From: a virus
IMG/VR virus record: IMGVR_UViG_3300027965_000196
Location: 1-41,580 of that record
Strand: one strand, 5' to 3'
DNA: 41,580 nt
In this document: piece after piece, positions 7,186 to 13,664 of the stretch
Position numbering within the stretch: the first letter of the stretch is position 1
Layout: every line of letters begins with the position of its first letter
Notes under the pieces: model-generated
Told to the model about the DNA's origin: nothing
The model's input: only the letters and a program-made list of their open reading frames with translations
Databases searched by the model: none
Made by a program: the position numbers and the translations under genes

Positions 7186-7427
7186 GCGGCGTCCTCCGCA
7201 ACCAGCGTTCGATTCGGTGTCCCGAGCTGCTGCCAGTACGTCACGGCTTCGATGTAAGCGGACCAGTGCAGTTCCCGCCGAAAGTAGACGCGGCCTTTGC
7301 TGTCGACGGCCTTCAGCTCGTACATCGTCGGCCGCGGCTTCAAACCCGGTGGCAGCGGTGCGCCATGCAGCCGATCGGCGCCGGCGTGCCACGCCCGCTC
7401 GAGGGCTTGTTTGGTACCGGCGATCAT
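7182..7427 (-). CDS. Hypothetical 81-residue protein
   Basis: A small protein containing YELKAVDSKGRVYFRRELHW and then SAYIEAVTYWQQLG, which looks like a short beta hairpin plus helix. The ATG at 7427 overlaps the upstream gene's TGA (ATGA) and has GGAGGTG about ten bases before. No family is recognised. Confidence 0.6.
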   Translation of the reverse strand: MIAGTKQALERAWHAGADRLHGAPLPPGLKPRPTMYELKAVDSKGRVYFRRELHWSAYIEAVTYWQQLGTPNRTLVAEDAA

Positions 7428-7636
7428 CGCAGCGCACCTCCGGCGGCCACCAGGCCGGCCAGGGCGGCAACCGACAATCCAGCGCTCACGCCGAGCACAC
7501 AGACCCAACGGCGCAGCGTTGCACAGCGCGCCTCGAGCGTGCGGTTGCTCTCGTGTATGATCCGGTTTTCAAACCGCAGCGAATCGATTCTTTCGAGCAG
7601 GTAGTGATTCCTCGAGTCGCGCAAGACCTGGTTCAT
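7424..7636 (-). CDS. Small C-terminally anchored membrane protein
   Basis: A 70-residue protein with a charged helical N-terminal half (about 10-38, probable coiled coil: YLLERIDSLRFENRIIHESN). One C-terminal transmembrane segment follows (about 45-68, VCVLGVSAGLSVAALAGLVA). The ATG at 7636 is preceded by an AAAGGACGAG stretch. The topology (soluble coiled coil plus tail anchor) recalls small phage accessory membrane proteins. The function is unknown. Confidence 0.6.
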   Translation of the reverse strand: MNQVLRDSRNHYLLERIDSLRFENRIIHESNRTLEARCATLRRWVCVLGVSAGLSVAALAGLVAAGGALR

Positions 7637-7757
7637 CACGCTCGTCCTTTCTTTCGAATTGAATTTTGCTGATCCGCACTGCACTGCAACGAGTGCAGGT
7701 TTGAATGTCGCGGCCGTCGACGCGCCGCGGCCATCCGAAACTGTGCCGGCAGAACAC
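7569..7757 (-). CDS. Small C/H zinc-binding protein (WPRR motif)
   Basis: A 62-residue frame beginning at GTG 7757, which shares a base with the preceding gene's TAG (TAGTG). The N-terminal part MFCRHSFGWPRRVDGRD followed by IQTCTRC gives a CxH...CxxC arrangement. It recalls short hypothetical proteins with a C-x-H...WPRR...QxCxxC pattern in Acidobacteriota genomes, a comparison made from memory only. The last ~20 codons overlap the next gene (68 bases), so the biologically relevant end may be the zinc module. Confidence 0.55.
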   Translation of the reverse strand: MFCRHSFGWPRRVDGRDIQTCTRCSAVRISKIQFERKDERDEPGLARLEESLPARKNRFAAV

Positions 7758-8335
7758 TACCTGGCTCCGCTCGCCTGCTTGCCGCGCCCGCGATGCGTGA
7801 TGATGCGCTGGCGCACGGCATCGGCCGACATCACCATTTGCTCCTCGGGCGGATACTCGTGGTTCTTCCTCGGGCGGGCTTCATCTTCATCGTTGTCTTC
7901 GGATAGTTCGCCCTGGAGCGGAATGATTTTCAGCTTCGATTCCGCATTTCCTACGGAGTTGATGAACGCGATCGCTGGATGCGGATCGCCGTGGTAGTTC
8001 AGGCGCAGCTTCAGCTTCAGCCGGCCCTCCTCCATTCGCTGCACGACGTATGAATCCGTTGAGTCGCCGGTCGCGATCTCGAAGGACTGCTTCAGCTCGG
8101 GGTGCTCAAAGAGGGCCCGGAACGCAGCGCAGCCGGTGTCGAGCGCCAGTGAGTGAAACCCTTCCTTAGGCGTGCCGTTCTCTGCGAAGACAAGCGACTT
8201 CACGCCCAGAACCTCGGCTGCTTCCTGCGAGAGCGACACGTGCGCGAGAATGCGGCTCTGCACTTTGCCGTCCTGCGTTTTGCAGTGGATCGAGTCAATT
8301 ACAGCGTCACGAAAAATGACCTGATCAGAAAACAT
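7757..8335 (-). CDS. Hypothetical early protein in recombination cluster
   Basis: A 192-residue soluble protein, apparently beta-rich in the first 130 residues (VIFRDAVIDSIHCKTQDGKV, then RLKLKLRLNYHGDPHPAIAF). A hydrophilic acidic C-terminal tail follows (ELSEDNDEDEARPRKNHEYP). It lies just downstream of the Gp157 and Sak4-like genes, which suggests a replication or recombination accessory role. An SSB-like function could be considered because of the beta-rich body and acidic tail, but no OB-fold motif is clear. The ATG at 8335 is preceded by AAAGGG. Confidence 0.6.
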   Translation of the reverse strand: MFSDQVIFRDAVIDSIHCKTQDGKVQSRILAHVSLSQEAAEVLGVKSLVFAENGTPKEGFHSLALDTGCAAFRALFEHPELKQSFEIATGDSTDSYVVQRMEEGRLKLKLRLNYHGDPHPAIAFINSVGNAESKLKIIPLQGELSEDNDEDEARPRKNHEYPPEEQMVMSADAVRQRIITHRGRGKQASGAR

Positions 8336-8477
8336 CTCTACCCTTTCGGCCTTCCTGAAAACTCATCCGCGCTCCCGGGAAACCGCCGGCGCGCAGCAGG
8401 CTGGCGCGGCGGAAAAGGAACCGATGGACGAACACCGGCCGGAAACGCGGGTGAGTGCTCAGGAAGGCGAGTCTCAT
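8325..8477 (-). CDS. Possible 50-residue basic protein
   Basis: A short frame starts at an ATG that overlaps the Gp157 gene's TGA (ATGA) and runs eleven bases into the next gene. The product is Arg/Phe-rich (FRPVFVHRFLFRRASLL). The coupled start and the good fit in the gap support it; the composition is unusual and no homologue is recognised. The alternative is a non-coding gap of about 140 bases. Confidence 0.35.
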   Translation of the reverse strand: MRLAFLSTHPRFRPVFVHRFLFRRASLLRAGGFPGARMSFQEGRKGRDVF

Positions 8478-9112
8478 TTGACTACCAACGTGTGTCCGCC
8501 GATCGCCAGGTCTGCACCCGGCACATCGACGCCGCTTTCGATCGCTTCCCGGATCGCAGTCTTGCTCACCGTGCAGCTGGCCGACTCGCTGGCCTTTTTC
8601 AGGTCGTGCCAAACCGGATCATCCTCGTCGTTTTCGAATTCGTCGCAGATGAGCTGCCAGGCCTCGAGCGGTAGCTTCACGACGACTGATTTGTATTCCT
8701 CGGGCACGAGCAACTCGTCGGTGATCTCGACCGATGCCGGTCTCGCGCGCAACGAGAACGTGACGGTCTTGCCTTCCAACTTCTTCGGCTTGCCTTTGGC
8801 ATCCGTGCCGAGCGACTCGATCACGCTCTGCACGTACTGGCGCATGCGCTTGTGGGCTGCTTCGAAGGTGCGCTTGCGCTCGGATAAGCGCGCGATCTCG
8901 GCGTCACAGTTCTCGGCCTGCAGTTCGCAGTGACGCAGGAAGGCGTACACACGGTCGCGCTTCTCGACGGAAGCCTCGAGCGCAGAGGCGAGTTCCCGAC
9001 GAAATTCGGCCTCCTGTTCCGGGGTGACCAGCGCTTCCGTATCGAGCAGCGACTCGAGCTCGTGCTCGAGCTCAAACAGCGATGGCGCCCGCGGTGCAAG
9101 GGCGGCGCTCAT
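8474..9112 (-). CDS. Gp157-family phage protein
   Basis: A 212-residue protein of the Siphovirus Gp157 type. A long N-terminal coiled coil (about 12-110, with LEASVEKRDRVYAFLRHCEL and ENCDAEIARLSERKRTFEAA) is followed by a compact beta region with the family-typical KTVTFSLRARPASVEITDEL. The C-terminus is a helical/beta tail. Gp157 proteins were linked to phage resistance in Streptococcus, and their genes often lie beside single-strand annealing or Sak4-type recombinases, as here. It overlaps the Sak4-like gene by four bases. Confidence 0.85.
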   Translation of the reverse strand: MSAALAPRAPSLFELEHELESLLDTEALVTPEQEAEFRRELASALEASVEKRDRVYAFLRHCELQAENCDAEIARLSERKRTFEAAHKRMRQYVQSVIESLGTDAKGKPKKLEGKTVTFSLRARPASVEITDELLVPEEYKSVVVKLPLEAWQLICDEFENDEDDPVWHDLKKASESASCTVSKTAIREAIESGVDVPGADLAIGGHTLVVK

Positions 9113-10197
9113 GCCGCACCTCGCTCAGAAACGCTCTCGGCGTACAGATCGAGCTGACTGCCTTCGCTCAGCTCGAGGGCTTTGTTGTACAGTGCCAGCA
9201 CGCAGCGGCGCGCGGCCTGCATGCCCTTGAAGTGTTGCCAGCTGTCGACGCCATGCAGTCCGAGCACCTGGTTAAATGCCTCGTTGCCGGCTTCTTCGCC
9301 GAGCAGGCGCTGAAACGTCTGCAGGAAACCGCCGAATACTCGTGCGAAGCCGGGCTTATCGCTCATTTGCTTCCAGAGATCCTGGACCAGCTCGGGTACT
9401 TCAGAGTTGGCGGCCGCTGCCGGAGCACTCGCCGGCGCAGGTTTGGCAGATGGCTGCGGGTGCTCGATCGGTGCCGCGGCTGGCGCTTGCGCGCGCTCTT
9501 CGCCTTTTAGCCACTCGGCAAACGCGTCGAAGTCCTTTTCGCTCGGCTTGGCAATGACTTTGCCGGCGTACGCCGGGCAGCGAGTTTTGTCCGTGATCAG
9601 TTCGTTGTCTTCGTTCATCAGGCCCACGAAATCGAATTCGTACTCGAGGCCTTCGCGCTGCACCGGCGCCAGGCCGATTTTCACGCGCTGCTTCTTGCCG
9701 GTCCGCTCGTTGATCTGTTCCTCATACGCAGTCTTCGTGCGCATGGTGACGATGACGTGCATCGGCGATCCGATCATGCGCTCGAGCATCTGCCGTTCAA
9801 CCGGACGAAAGTCCTTCCAACCGGCCATGTCATCGCGTGATCCCGATCGTTTGCGCGCCATATCGACGTACTCGAGCGCGCCTCCGGCACCCATCCAGAA
9901 GTGGGACATCGAATCGATCACAATCACGTCGTAGCCAGCCTGCTCGGCCGCATCGAAAGCGGCGAAGAAGTTCTCGGGCGAGTAGTTGTTCAGCTCAATG
10001 ACGTCGAACTCGAACAAGTCGGCATACTTCGAAAGCGAGCCATGCTCGGTATCGATGCAAGCGACTCGCCCGTTCGGACCAGCCAGGCGGCGGGCTGCCT
10101 TCAGTGCGGACATGCTCTTGCCGGACCCTGAAGGGCCGATCAAAGCGAGCCGTCCTTTGGCACCGTACTTGACGGCGCGTTTAAATTGCAGATTCAT
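9109..10197 (-). CDS. Sak4-like RecA-fold ATPase (recombination)
   Basis: A 362-residue ATPase of the phage Sak4/RecA-fold group. Walker A is GPSGSGKS at 21-28. CIDTEHGSLSKYA follows at about 48-60, and the Walker B-like YDVIVIDSMSHFW has D95. Sensor-like MHVIVTMRTKT lies further on. The C-terminal third is Ala/Pro-rich followed by a helical tail. Such proteins promote single-strand annealing, often together with a phage SSB. The ATG at 10197 is preceded by an AAAAGGAAAA site. It is the first large gene of the leftward recombination cluster. Confidence 0.88.
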   Translation of the reverse strand: MNLQFKRAVKYGAKGRLALIGPSGSGKSMSALKAARRLAGPNGRVACIDTEHGSLSKYADLFEFDVIELNNYSPENFFAAFDAAEQAGYDVIVIDSMSHFWMGAGGALEYVDMARKRSGSRDDMAGWKDFRPVERQMLERMIGSPMHVIVTMRTKTAYEEQINERTGKKQRVKIGLAPVQREGLEYEFDFVGLMNEDNELITDKTRCPAYAGKVIAKPSEKDFDAFAEWLKGEERAQAPAAAPIEHPQPSAKPAPASAPAAAANSEVPELVQDLWKQMSDKPGFARVFGGFLQTFQRLLGEEAGNEAFNQVLGLHGVDSWQHFKGMQAARRCVLALYNKALELSEGSQLDLYAESVSERGAA

Positions 10198-10233
10198 AGT
10201 TTTTCCTTTTTGAATGAAGTAAGTAATGCAAAC

Positions 10234-10620
10234 TCAGGCGGCCTTTCGTCCGCCCAGCAGCACCTGGTTCTTCGTCTCGGCGATCAGGTGCAGAATGCCC
10301 TTCTGGTTTCGAAGCGAGATCACGTCCCAGCCGGAGCTCAGAGCGTGAATCGCGATGTTCTGCAGGTGCAGCAGCAGCTCGCTATCGAACCGGCGTGCGA
10401 TGCAGCGGTCGCACGCATAGCGCAGCTTCGATTCGTCGTCGCCGGAGATGACGGTCGAATGCTGTTCACAGAAGATCTCGTGACAGTACTGGCATTCGAA
10501 GCCGCAGTCTTCGCACAGCCACGTGCGCCAGCAGTTCGGCGCCTGGCAGTCGCCGACGACCTCAGAGGCAAAGGTCCGGCAGCGGCAGTCGTCGCAGGGA
10601 TAGGCTTCGTCGAACGGCAT
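10234..10620 (-). CDS. Cys-rich multi-zinc-finger protein
   Basis: A 128-residue protein. Its first ~75 residues contain CDDCRCRTF, CQAPNCWRTWLCEDC, CQYCHEIFCEQH and, later, YACDRCIARRF. The spacing suggests two or three zinc sites, similar to B-box or treble-clef modules. The C-terminal part (about 78-128) is helix plus strands (LLLHLQNIAIHALSSGWDVI). The ATG shares one base with the upstream TGA (TGATG), so it is co-translated with the RHH regulator. Function is unknown, and nucleic-acid or protein binding is likely. Confidence 0.7.
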   Translation of the reverse strand: MPFDEAYPCDDCRCRTFASEVVGDCQAPNCWRTWLCEDCGFECQYCHEIFCEQHSTVISGDDESKLRYACDRCIARRFDSELLLHLQNIAIHALSSGWDVISLRNQKGILHLIAETKNQVLLGGRKAA

Positions 10621-10817
10621 CAGCGGCCGCCCTTCGACGAGCTTTTCAGTGCGCGCTCGACGGCCTCGAGGATGATCGCCTGCCGCGACGTTTCCCGCTC
10701 AAACGCCAGAGTTCGGATTCGGTTGTAGATCTCGATAGGAAACCGAACCTGCAGGTAACGGTACGGCGGGGTAGGTGCTTCCTGTGGTACATCTGGGTGG
10801 TGAACTAGTGCGCTCAT
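10620..10817 (-). CDS. Ribbon-helix-helix regulator
   Basis: A 65-residue protein whose second half is an RHH (Arc/CopG/MetJ-type) DNA-binding domain. The beta strand YRYLQVRFPIEIYNRIRTL leads into a helix, then ERETSRQAIILEAVERALK. ATG 10817 is preferred over a TTG-initiated extension to 10844 because the extension adds unrelated sequence over the repeat region. No clear ribosome-binding site is seen. It is the first gene of the leftward operon and diverges from another RHH-like gene; the gap holds tandem CTAG boxes. It is a good candidate for the early repressor or Arc-like switch. Confidence 0.78.
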   Translation of the reverse strand: MSALVHHPDVPQEAPTPPYRYLQVRFPIEIYNRIRTLAFERETSRQAIILEAVERALKSSSKGGR

Positions 10818-10871
10818 TTGTTGTATCGCTAGTGCGGTATACAACTAGTTTCTAGCAAACTAGTTCGCTAG
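10805..10871. promoter_or_regulatory. Phased CTAG boxes (candidate RHH operator)
   Basis: Six CTAG cores start at 10805, 10829, 10845, 10852, 10860 and 10868, mostly within (A/G)CTAGT. The last four are spaced 7, 8 and 8 bases apart. This resembles the 8-base spacing of tandem boxes bound cooperatively by MetJ-type RHH proteins. Five of the six lie in the 73-base gap between the divergent RHH-type genes and one lies in the first codons of the leftward gene. Binding is inference; the repeat pattern is directly visible. Confidence 0.65.
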
Positions 10872-10890
10872 TCAAGGGAATTTTACACCC

Positions 10891-11550
10891 GTGTCCAACA
10901 GATCCCCGCAACTTATTGCATTTGAAGCGAAAAAAAAAGCCAAGCCGAAGAAGGAGCAGATCTCCTTTGCGCTCACCGGGCCCGAGGAGGAGCTCAAGAA
11001 GCGCTTCATCCAGGTTCTGGATCGGCGCGGGCTGGGCATCAAAGAGGTGCTGCTCCAGTTCATAGAGCATTACGTGGAGTTCGGCGGGGATCTCGTGATG
11101 CTGGCCGGCGAGGAAGCGAAGAAACTTGCTCACTCACGTGAAAATGTTAGTGAAGTCTCTGAATCCACAGACTTTCCACAAAGCGTCAACAATTTTTTGG
11201 CTGTGTGGCCAGAGATACTCAGTACGGTACGTACTGATCCCGAGTCGCTGCGAGCCTTTTTGTCCGTGGTCTTGAATGACCCGGCCATGCGCCAGATCGT
11301 AGCGCAGAGTCTAAATACTCAAGTGGCCGTACAGGCCGATGTCGAACATCATTCAGATGCCGGCGCCCGCTCCGCTGCGAGGGAGACGCCGGTCCGATCG
11401 GGCCAAAACGCCGACCGGGGACAAACCGTACGAGAGGATAGACGAGTTATGCGAAATGCTGAAGAGGCAGCAAACGCTTTGGAGCAAGAGCTTGACAGCT
11501 GGGACCGAAATCCTAGACGAAATTCGAAGCGAAATCGAAAGACTGGGTGA
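10891..11550 (+). CDS. RHH-like regulatory protein, divergent from 10620-10817
   Basis: A 219-residue frame starting at GTG 10891. A Lys-rich N-terminus (FEAKKKAKPKKEQ) leads into a possible RHH or short helical domain (ISFALTGPEEELKKRFIQVL, GLGIKEVLLQFIEHYVEFGG). A helical region follows at about 100-150. The last ~70 residues are Arg/Ala/Glu-rich low-complexity and overlap the PAS gene in another frame, so this tail may not be an ancestral part of the protein. Probably it is a DNA-binding switch protein opposing the leftward RHH gene. An AAGGGA lies a little far upstream (about 12 bases). Confidence 0.6.
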   Translation: MSNRSPQLIAFEAKKKAKPKKEQISFALTGPEEELKKRFIQVLDRRGLGIKEVLLQFIEHYVEFGGDLVMLAGEEAKKLAHSRENVSEVSESTDFPQSVNNFLAVWPEILSTVRTDPESLRAFLSVVLNDPAMRQIVAQSLNTQVAVQADVEHHSDAGARSAARETPVRSGQNADRGQTVREDRRVMRNAEEAANALEQELDSWDRNPRRNSKRNRKTG

Positions 11551-11995
11551 GGCATGTTCCCAAGAGAAGGTAAGACGCCGACCACCTGGATTCTCCGAGA
11601 GCTCCCGAGCTGAGGACGACAACGAAATTCGATCGTTGATGCAATTCGCCGGCTACGGGATGGCCAAAGTGGCTCTCGATGGAAAAATTTTAGTGTGTAA
11701 TCCGGTCTTTTCGCGAATGCTCGGATACACGCCTACTGAGCTGGAGAAAATGACATTTGCAGATATCACGCACCCAGACGATGTGCAGCAGGATTGGGAG
11801 AACGTGCTGGAACTCATCAGCGGTGCCAGCGACTCGTACTGGATGCGGAAACGCTATCTGCACCGAAAAGGTAATATCGTGTGGGCTACCATTCAGGTCT
11901 GGGCCGTTCGGGATCGTGCTCGCCGGCTACGCTATTTCGCAGGGATTGTGCAGCCCGCTGCCGCGCATAGCAAGCCGAGGATCGTCGCGGGATGA
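11339..11995 (+). CDS. PAS-domain protein
   Basis: A 218-residue protein. The N-terminus (MSNIIQMPAPAPLRGRR) leads to an amphipathic helix (about 30-72, YERIDELCEMLKRQQTLWSK). A full PAS/PAC domain follows at about 95-207: FAGYGMAKVALDGKILVCNP, then FSRMLGYTPTELEKM, HPDDVQQDW, RYLHRKGNIVWATIQVW. No kinase, GGDEF or HTH output domain is present. PAS domains bind ligands or mediate dimerisation and are rare in phage regulatory regions. The start overlaps the previous frame by 212 bases. The stop overlaps the next gene's ATG (ATGA), so it belongs to a rightward operon with both neighbours. Confidence 0.8.
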   Translation: MSNIIQMPAPAPLRGRRRSDRAKTPTGDKPYERIDELCEMLKRQQTLWSKSLTAGTEILDEIRSEIERLGEACSQEKVRRRPPGFSESSRAEDDNEIRSLMQFAGYGMAKVALDGKILVCNPVFSRMLGYTPTELEKMTFADITHPDDVQQDWENVLELISGASDSYWMRKRYLHRKGNIVWATIQVWAVRDRARRLRYFAGIVQPAAAHSKPRIVAG

Positions 11996-12267
11996 TTGAG
12001 GAAAAAGAACTAATTACTTGCAGCCTGAAAGTTGAGGAGTGTCTGCGCAATCTGGGCAGCCTACATAAGCGCTGGGGCTCAAATCTGGAGGAAAAGGCTG
12101 CCGTACTCGGCGAGATGCGTGCGACGGGCGCCGAACTCCGTCAGGCTCTCGGCGATTTCACGACCGAGCAGTTAGCAGCCTTTCACACCGATCCGAATTT
12201 CATTAAGAAGCCGGGGCGCGCCGATGATCAGGGGTTTGTAGACGCTGCACAGGGTGGGAAGTCATAG
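11992..12267 (+). CDS. Hypothetical helical protein downstream of the PAS gene
   Basis: A 91-residue, mostly helical protein (SLKVEECLRNLGSLHKRWGS, then AVLGEMRATGAELRQALGDF). The ATG overlaps the PAS gene's TGA, so the two are translationally coupled and may act together. No family is recognised. The following 233 bases up to hicB contain no gene or clear terminator that I can support. Confidence 0.6.
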   Translation: MIEEKELITCSLKVEECLRNLGSLHKRWGSNLEEKAAVLGEMRATGAELRQALGDFTTEQLAAFHTDPNFIKKPGRADDQGFVDAAQGGKS

Positions 12268-12500
12268 CGAAGGCAGAGGTTACGTTCGGGAGTACCGGAC
12301 GTTGACGGCAGTCCGCATCGCGACTGTCAGTGCCCGATGTGCCAAGTCTTAGAGATTTCACACCTGTAAGGGCGAATCTTGTCTCGTTCGTCGGGCTTGG
12401 CAAGTTTCATGCGGCGACCGAGCGATTTCAACGCAGCCGCTTTTGATGCGTGGCAATCCTTACCTGTCTTGCAGGTTGGCATGTTGCGCTCCCTGAGATT

Positions 12501-12947
12501 TCAGGCCGAGCGGCGGAGTTTGACGACCGAGACCTGCACAGCCGCGTCCAGTGCCGCCAGGGCCCGAGTGTACTGCTCCGGTTTGCTCTGGTGATTCGGA
12601 TCCAGCATGCGGCGAACGACGACCTCGCTGATCCGTAGTTTTCTTGCGAGCTTTACGTTCGAGATCTTCTGATCGTGCATCAGCTGGTAGAGTGCCAGCT
12701 TCGGTGCCAGATCGAGCGATACCGGAATGGCGCGTTGCCCTTTGCGTACCGGCGAGGGTGCAGGAATCTCCGCTTTCTCTTCCATCCGGTACTCCAACAC
12801 GGCATTCAAGCAATCAACCGCCATGCGAAACGCGTCCTCATCGTCGTCGCCCTGACTGTTAGCTTCCGGAAAATCGGGAAATGAAATACTATAGCCCTTC
12901 TTTTCGGGGGAAAAAACGGCTGGATAGACCAATGATTTAGCTTTCAT
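12501..12947 (-). CDS. hicB: HicB-type antitoxin with HTH
   Basis: A 148-residue antitoxin. The N-terminal partially degraded RNase H-like HicB domain shows YPAVFSPEKKGYSISFPDFP followed by ANSQGDDDEDAFRMAVDCLN. The C-terminal half has an HTH (about 90-125, QKISNVKLARKLRISEVVVR), consistent with autoregulation. It follows hicA with an 11-base overlap and has its own GAGGAGAAGGA site. It should neutralise HicA and repress the operon, probably through the palindrome at 13166-13183. Confidence 0.88.
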   Translation of the reverse strand: MKAKSLVYPAVFSPEKKGYSISFPDFPEANSQGDDDEDAFRMAVDCLNAVLEYRMEEKAEIPAPSPVRKGQRAIPVSLDLAPKLALYQLMHDQKISNVKLARKLRISEVVVRRMLDPNHQSKPEQYTRALAALDAAVQVSVVKLRRSA

Positions 12948-13155
12948 ACAAATCCTTCTCCTCGATGCCGAGTTGTTTCAGAATGCCTTTGAGCGTTCCC
13001 GTTTTGAGCTCCGAGTTGGCGTGCTCAGGTATCACCGACTGCGCTTCACCGAAGTAGACCTTGCGGTGACTTCCCTTGGCTGCTGCGATCGTCAATTCAA
13101 GACCGCGCTTCTTTGCCAGCTTCTTCAGCTTGCGTAGAAGCTCGGTCGATTTCAT
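12937..13155 (-). CDS. hicA: HicA-type mRNA interferase toxin
   Basis: A 72-residue HicA-fold protein with a dsRBD-like core. It has the Lys-rich first helix KSTELLRKLKKLAKKRG, catalytic His H30 in AAKGSHRKVYF, and the C-terminal family signature KTGTLKGILKQLGI. HicA toxins cleave mRNA and are neutralised by HicB. The start ATG at 13155 is chosen over an extension to 13188 because the extension would cover the promoter. In a prophage this module can stabilise lysogeny or act in anti-phage defence; which applies here is not shown. Confidence 0.88.
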   Translation of the reverse strand: MKSTELLRKLKKLAKKRGLELTIAAAKGSHRKVYFGEAQSVIPEHANSELKTGTLKGILKQLGIEEKDLYES

Positions 13156-13161
13156 AACTCT

Positions 13162-13190
13162 ATTATCGTACACATCTGTACGAATCACAA
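13162..13190 (-). promoter_or_regulatory. hicAB promoter with internal palindrome
   Basis: On the minus strand a -35-like TTGTGA (13185-13190) and a -10-like GATAAT (13162-13167) are separated by exactly 17 bases. A perfect 7-4-7 inverted repeat, TCGTACA/TGTACGA at 13166-13183, fills the spacer. It lies seven bases before the hicA start codon. The natural reading is an operator for the HTH of HicB; this is inference from position. Confidence 0.65.
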
Positions 13191-13280
13191 ATGAAAACGA
13201 GCGCGGTTCGGGTCAGATCTTCCCGACGTAAACCGTTGCGAGTGCCGGCGATCAAGCCGAAATTCGCAGAAAGTACTAGA

Positions 13281-13298
13281 ACATTTCTGTGGAAATGT
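13281..13298. promoter_or_regulatory. Inverted repeat, possible operator
   Basis: A perfect 7-4-7 inverted repeat with arms ACATTTC and GAAATGT around TGTG. It has the same geometry as the hicAB palindrome but a different sequence. It lies between the hicAB promoter and the first rightward gene of the lysis-like cluster. The binding protein is unknown. Confidence 0.45.
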
Positions 13299-13302
13299 GT
13301 TT

Positions 13303-13320
13303 TACTGAACATGAACAGTA
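13303..13320. promoter_or_regulatory. Imperfect palindrome TACTG-N8-CAGTA
   Basis: Arms TACTG and CAGTA flank eight bases with a central CATG, so 14 of 18 positions are symmetric. It starts five bases after the preceding inverted repeat. It resembles an SOS box but the spacer is two bases shorter than in the E. coli LexA site. It could control the rightward transcript that starts near here. Confidence 0.4.
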
Positions 13321-13361
13321 GTAGCGTTCCCCGCTTCCCCAAGGGCATTGGTGGTTGAGGC

Positions 13362-13664
13362 TTGGCGCCGGCTACAGGGCGTCTCATATCCGTTTTGTCT
13401 CTAAATCAAGAAGAGTTGCGCGCCGTTCTCGCGCTGCCTGATCATCCGGACGTGCGCCTGCTGGGTGGATCGGTACGTAGAGTTACCGCACAGCAGGCGC
13501 TCGAGATGGTGCTCCGCGGCCGCTATGTGCTGATTGGCAATCGCAAGCGTGTGCGGCGCATGCGACCACTCGAACCAGAAACTATCTGGGAACCCTGCTA
13601 TCGCACCATCGAAGCTCCGGCGCTGCAGCCCTCGATTGAATGGTGTTGGAGCCTACGCTCTTAG
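13362..13664 (+). CDS. Hypothetical protein, first rightward gene of the lysis-like cluster
   Basis: A frame of 100 residues from TTG 13362; a second TTG at 13395 would give 89 residues. Neither start has a strong ribosome-binding site. The body looks like a real protein (LNQEELRAVLALPDHPDVRL, VTAQQALEMVLRGRYVLIGN). No family is recognised. The end overlaps the 28-residue membrane peptide gene by 25 bases. Confidence 0.55.
   Translation: MAPATGRLISVLSLNQEELRAVLALPDHPDVRLLGGSVRRVTAQQALEMVLRGRYVLIGNRKRVRRMRPLEPETIWEPCYRTIEAPALQPSIEWCWSLRS

Noticed and set aside
12268-12500. Gene in the gap between the PAS operon and hicB
   Set aside because: The frames present are short, lack ribosome-binding sites and run antisense into hicB; only weak inverted repeats (CAGTC/GACTG) without T-run are visible.
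13303-13320. Canonical E. coli-type LexA box
   Set aside because: CTG and CAG are separated by eight bases, not ten; the host LexA motif is unknown, so it is kept only as a palindrome.
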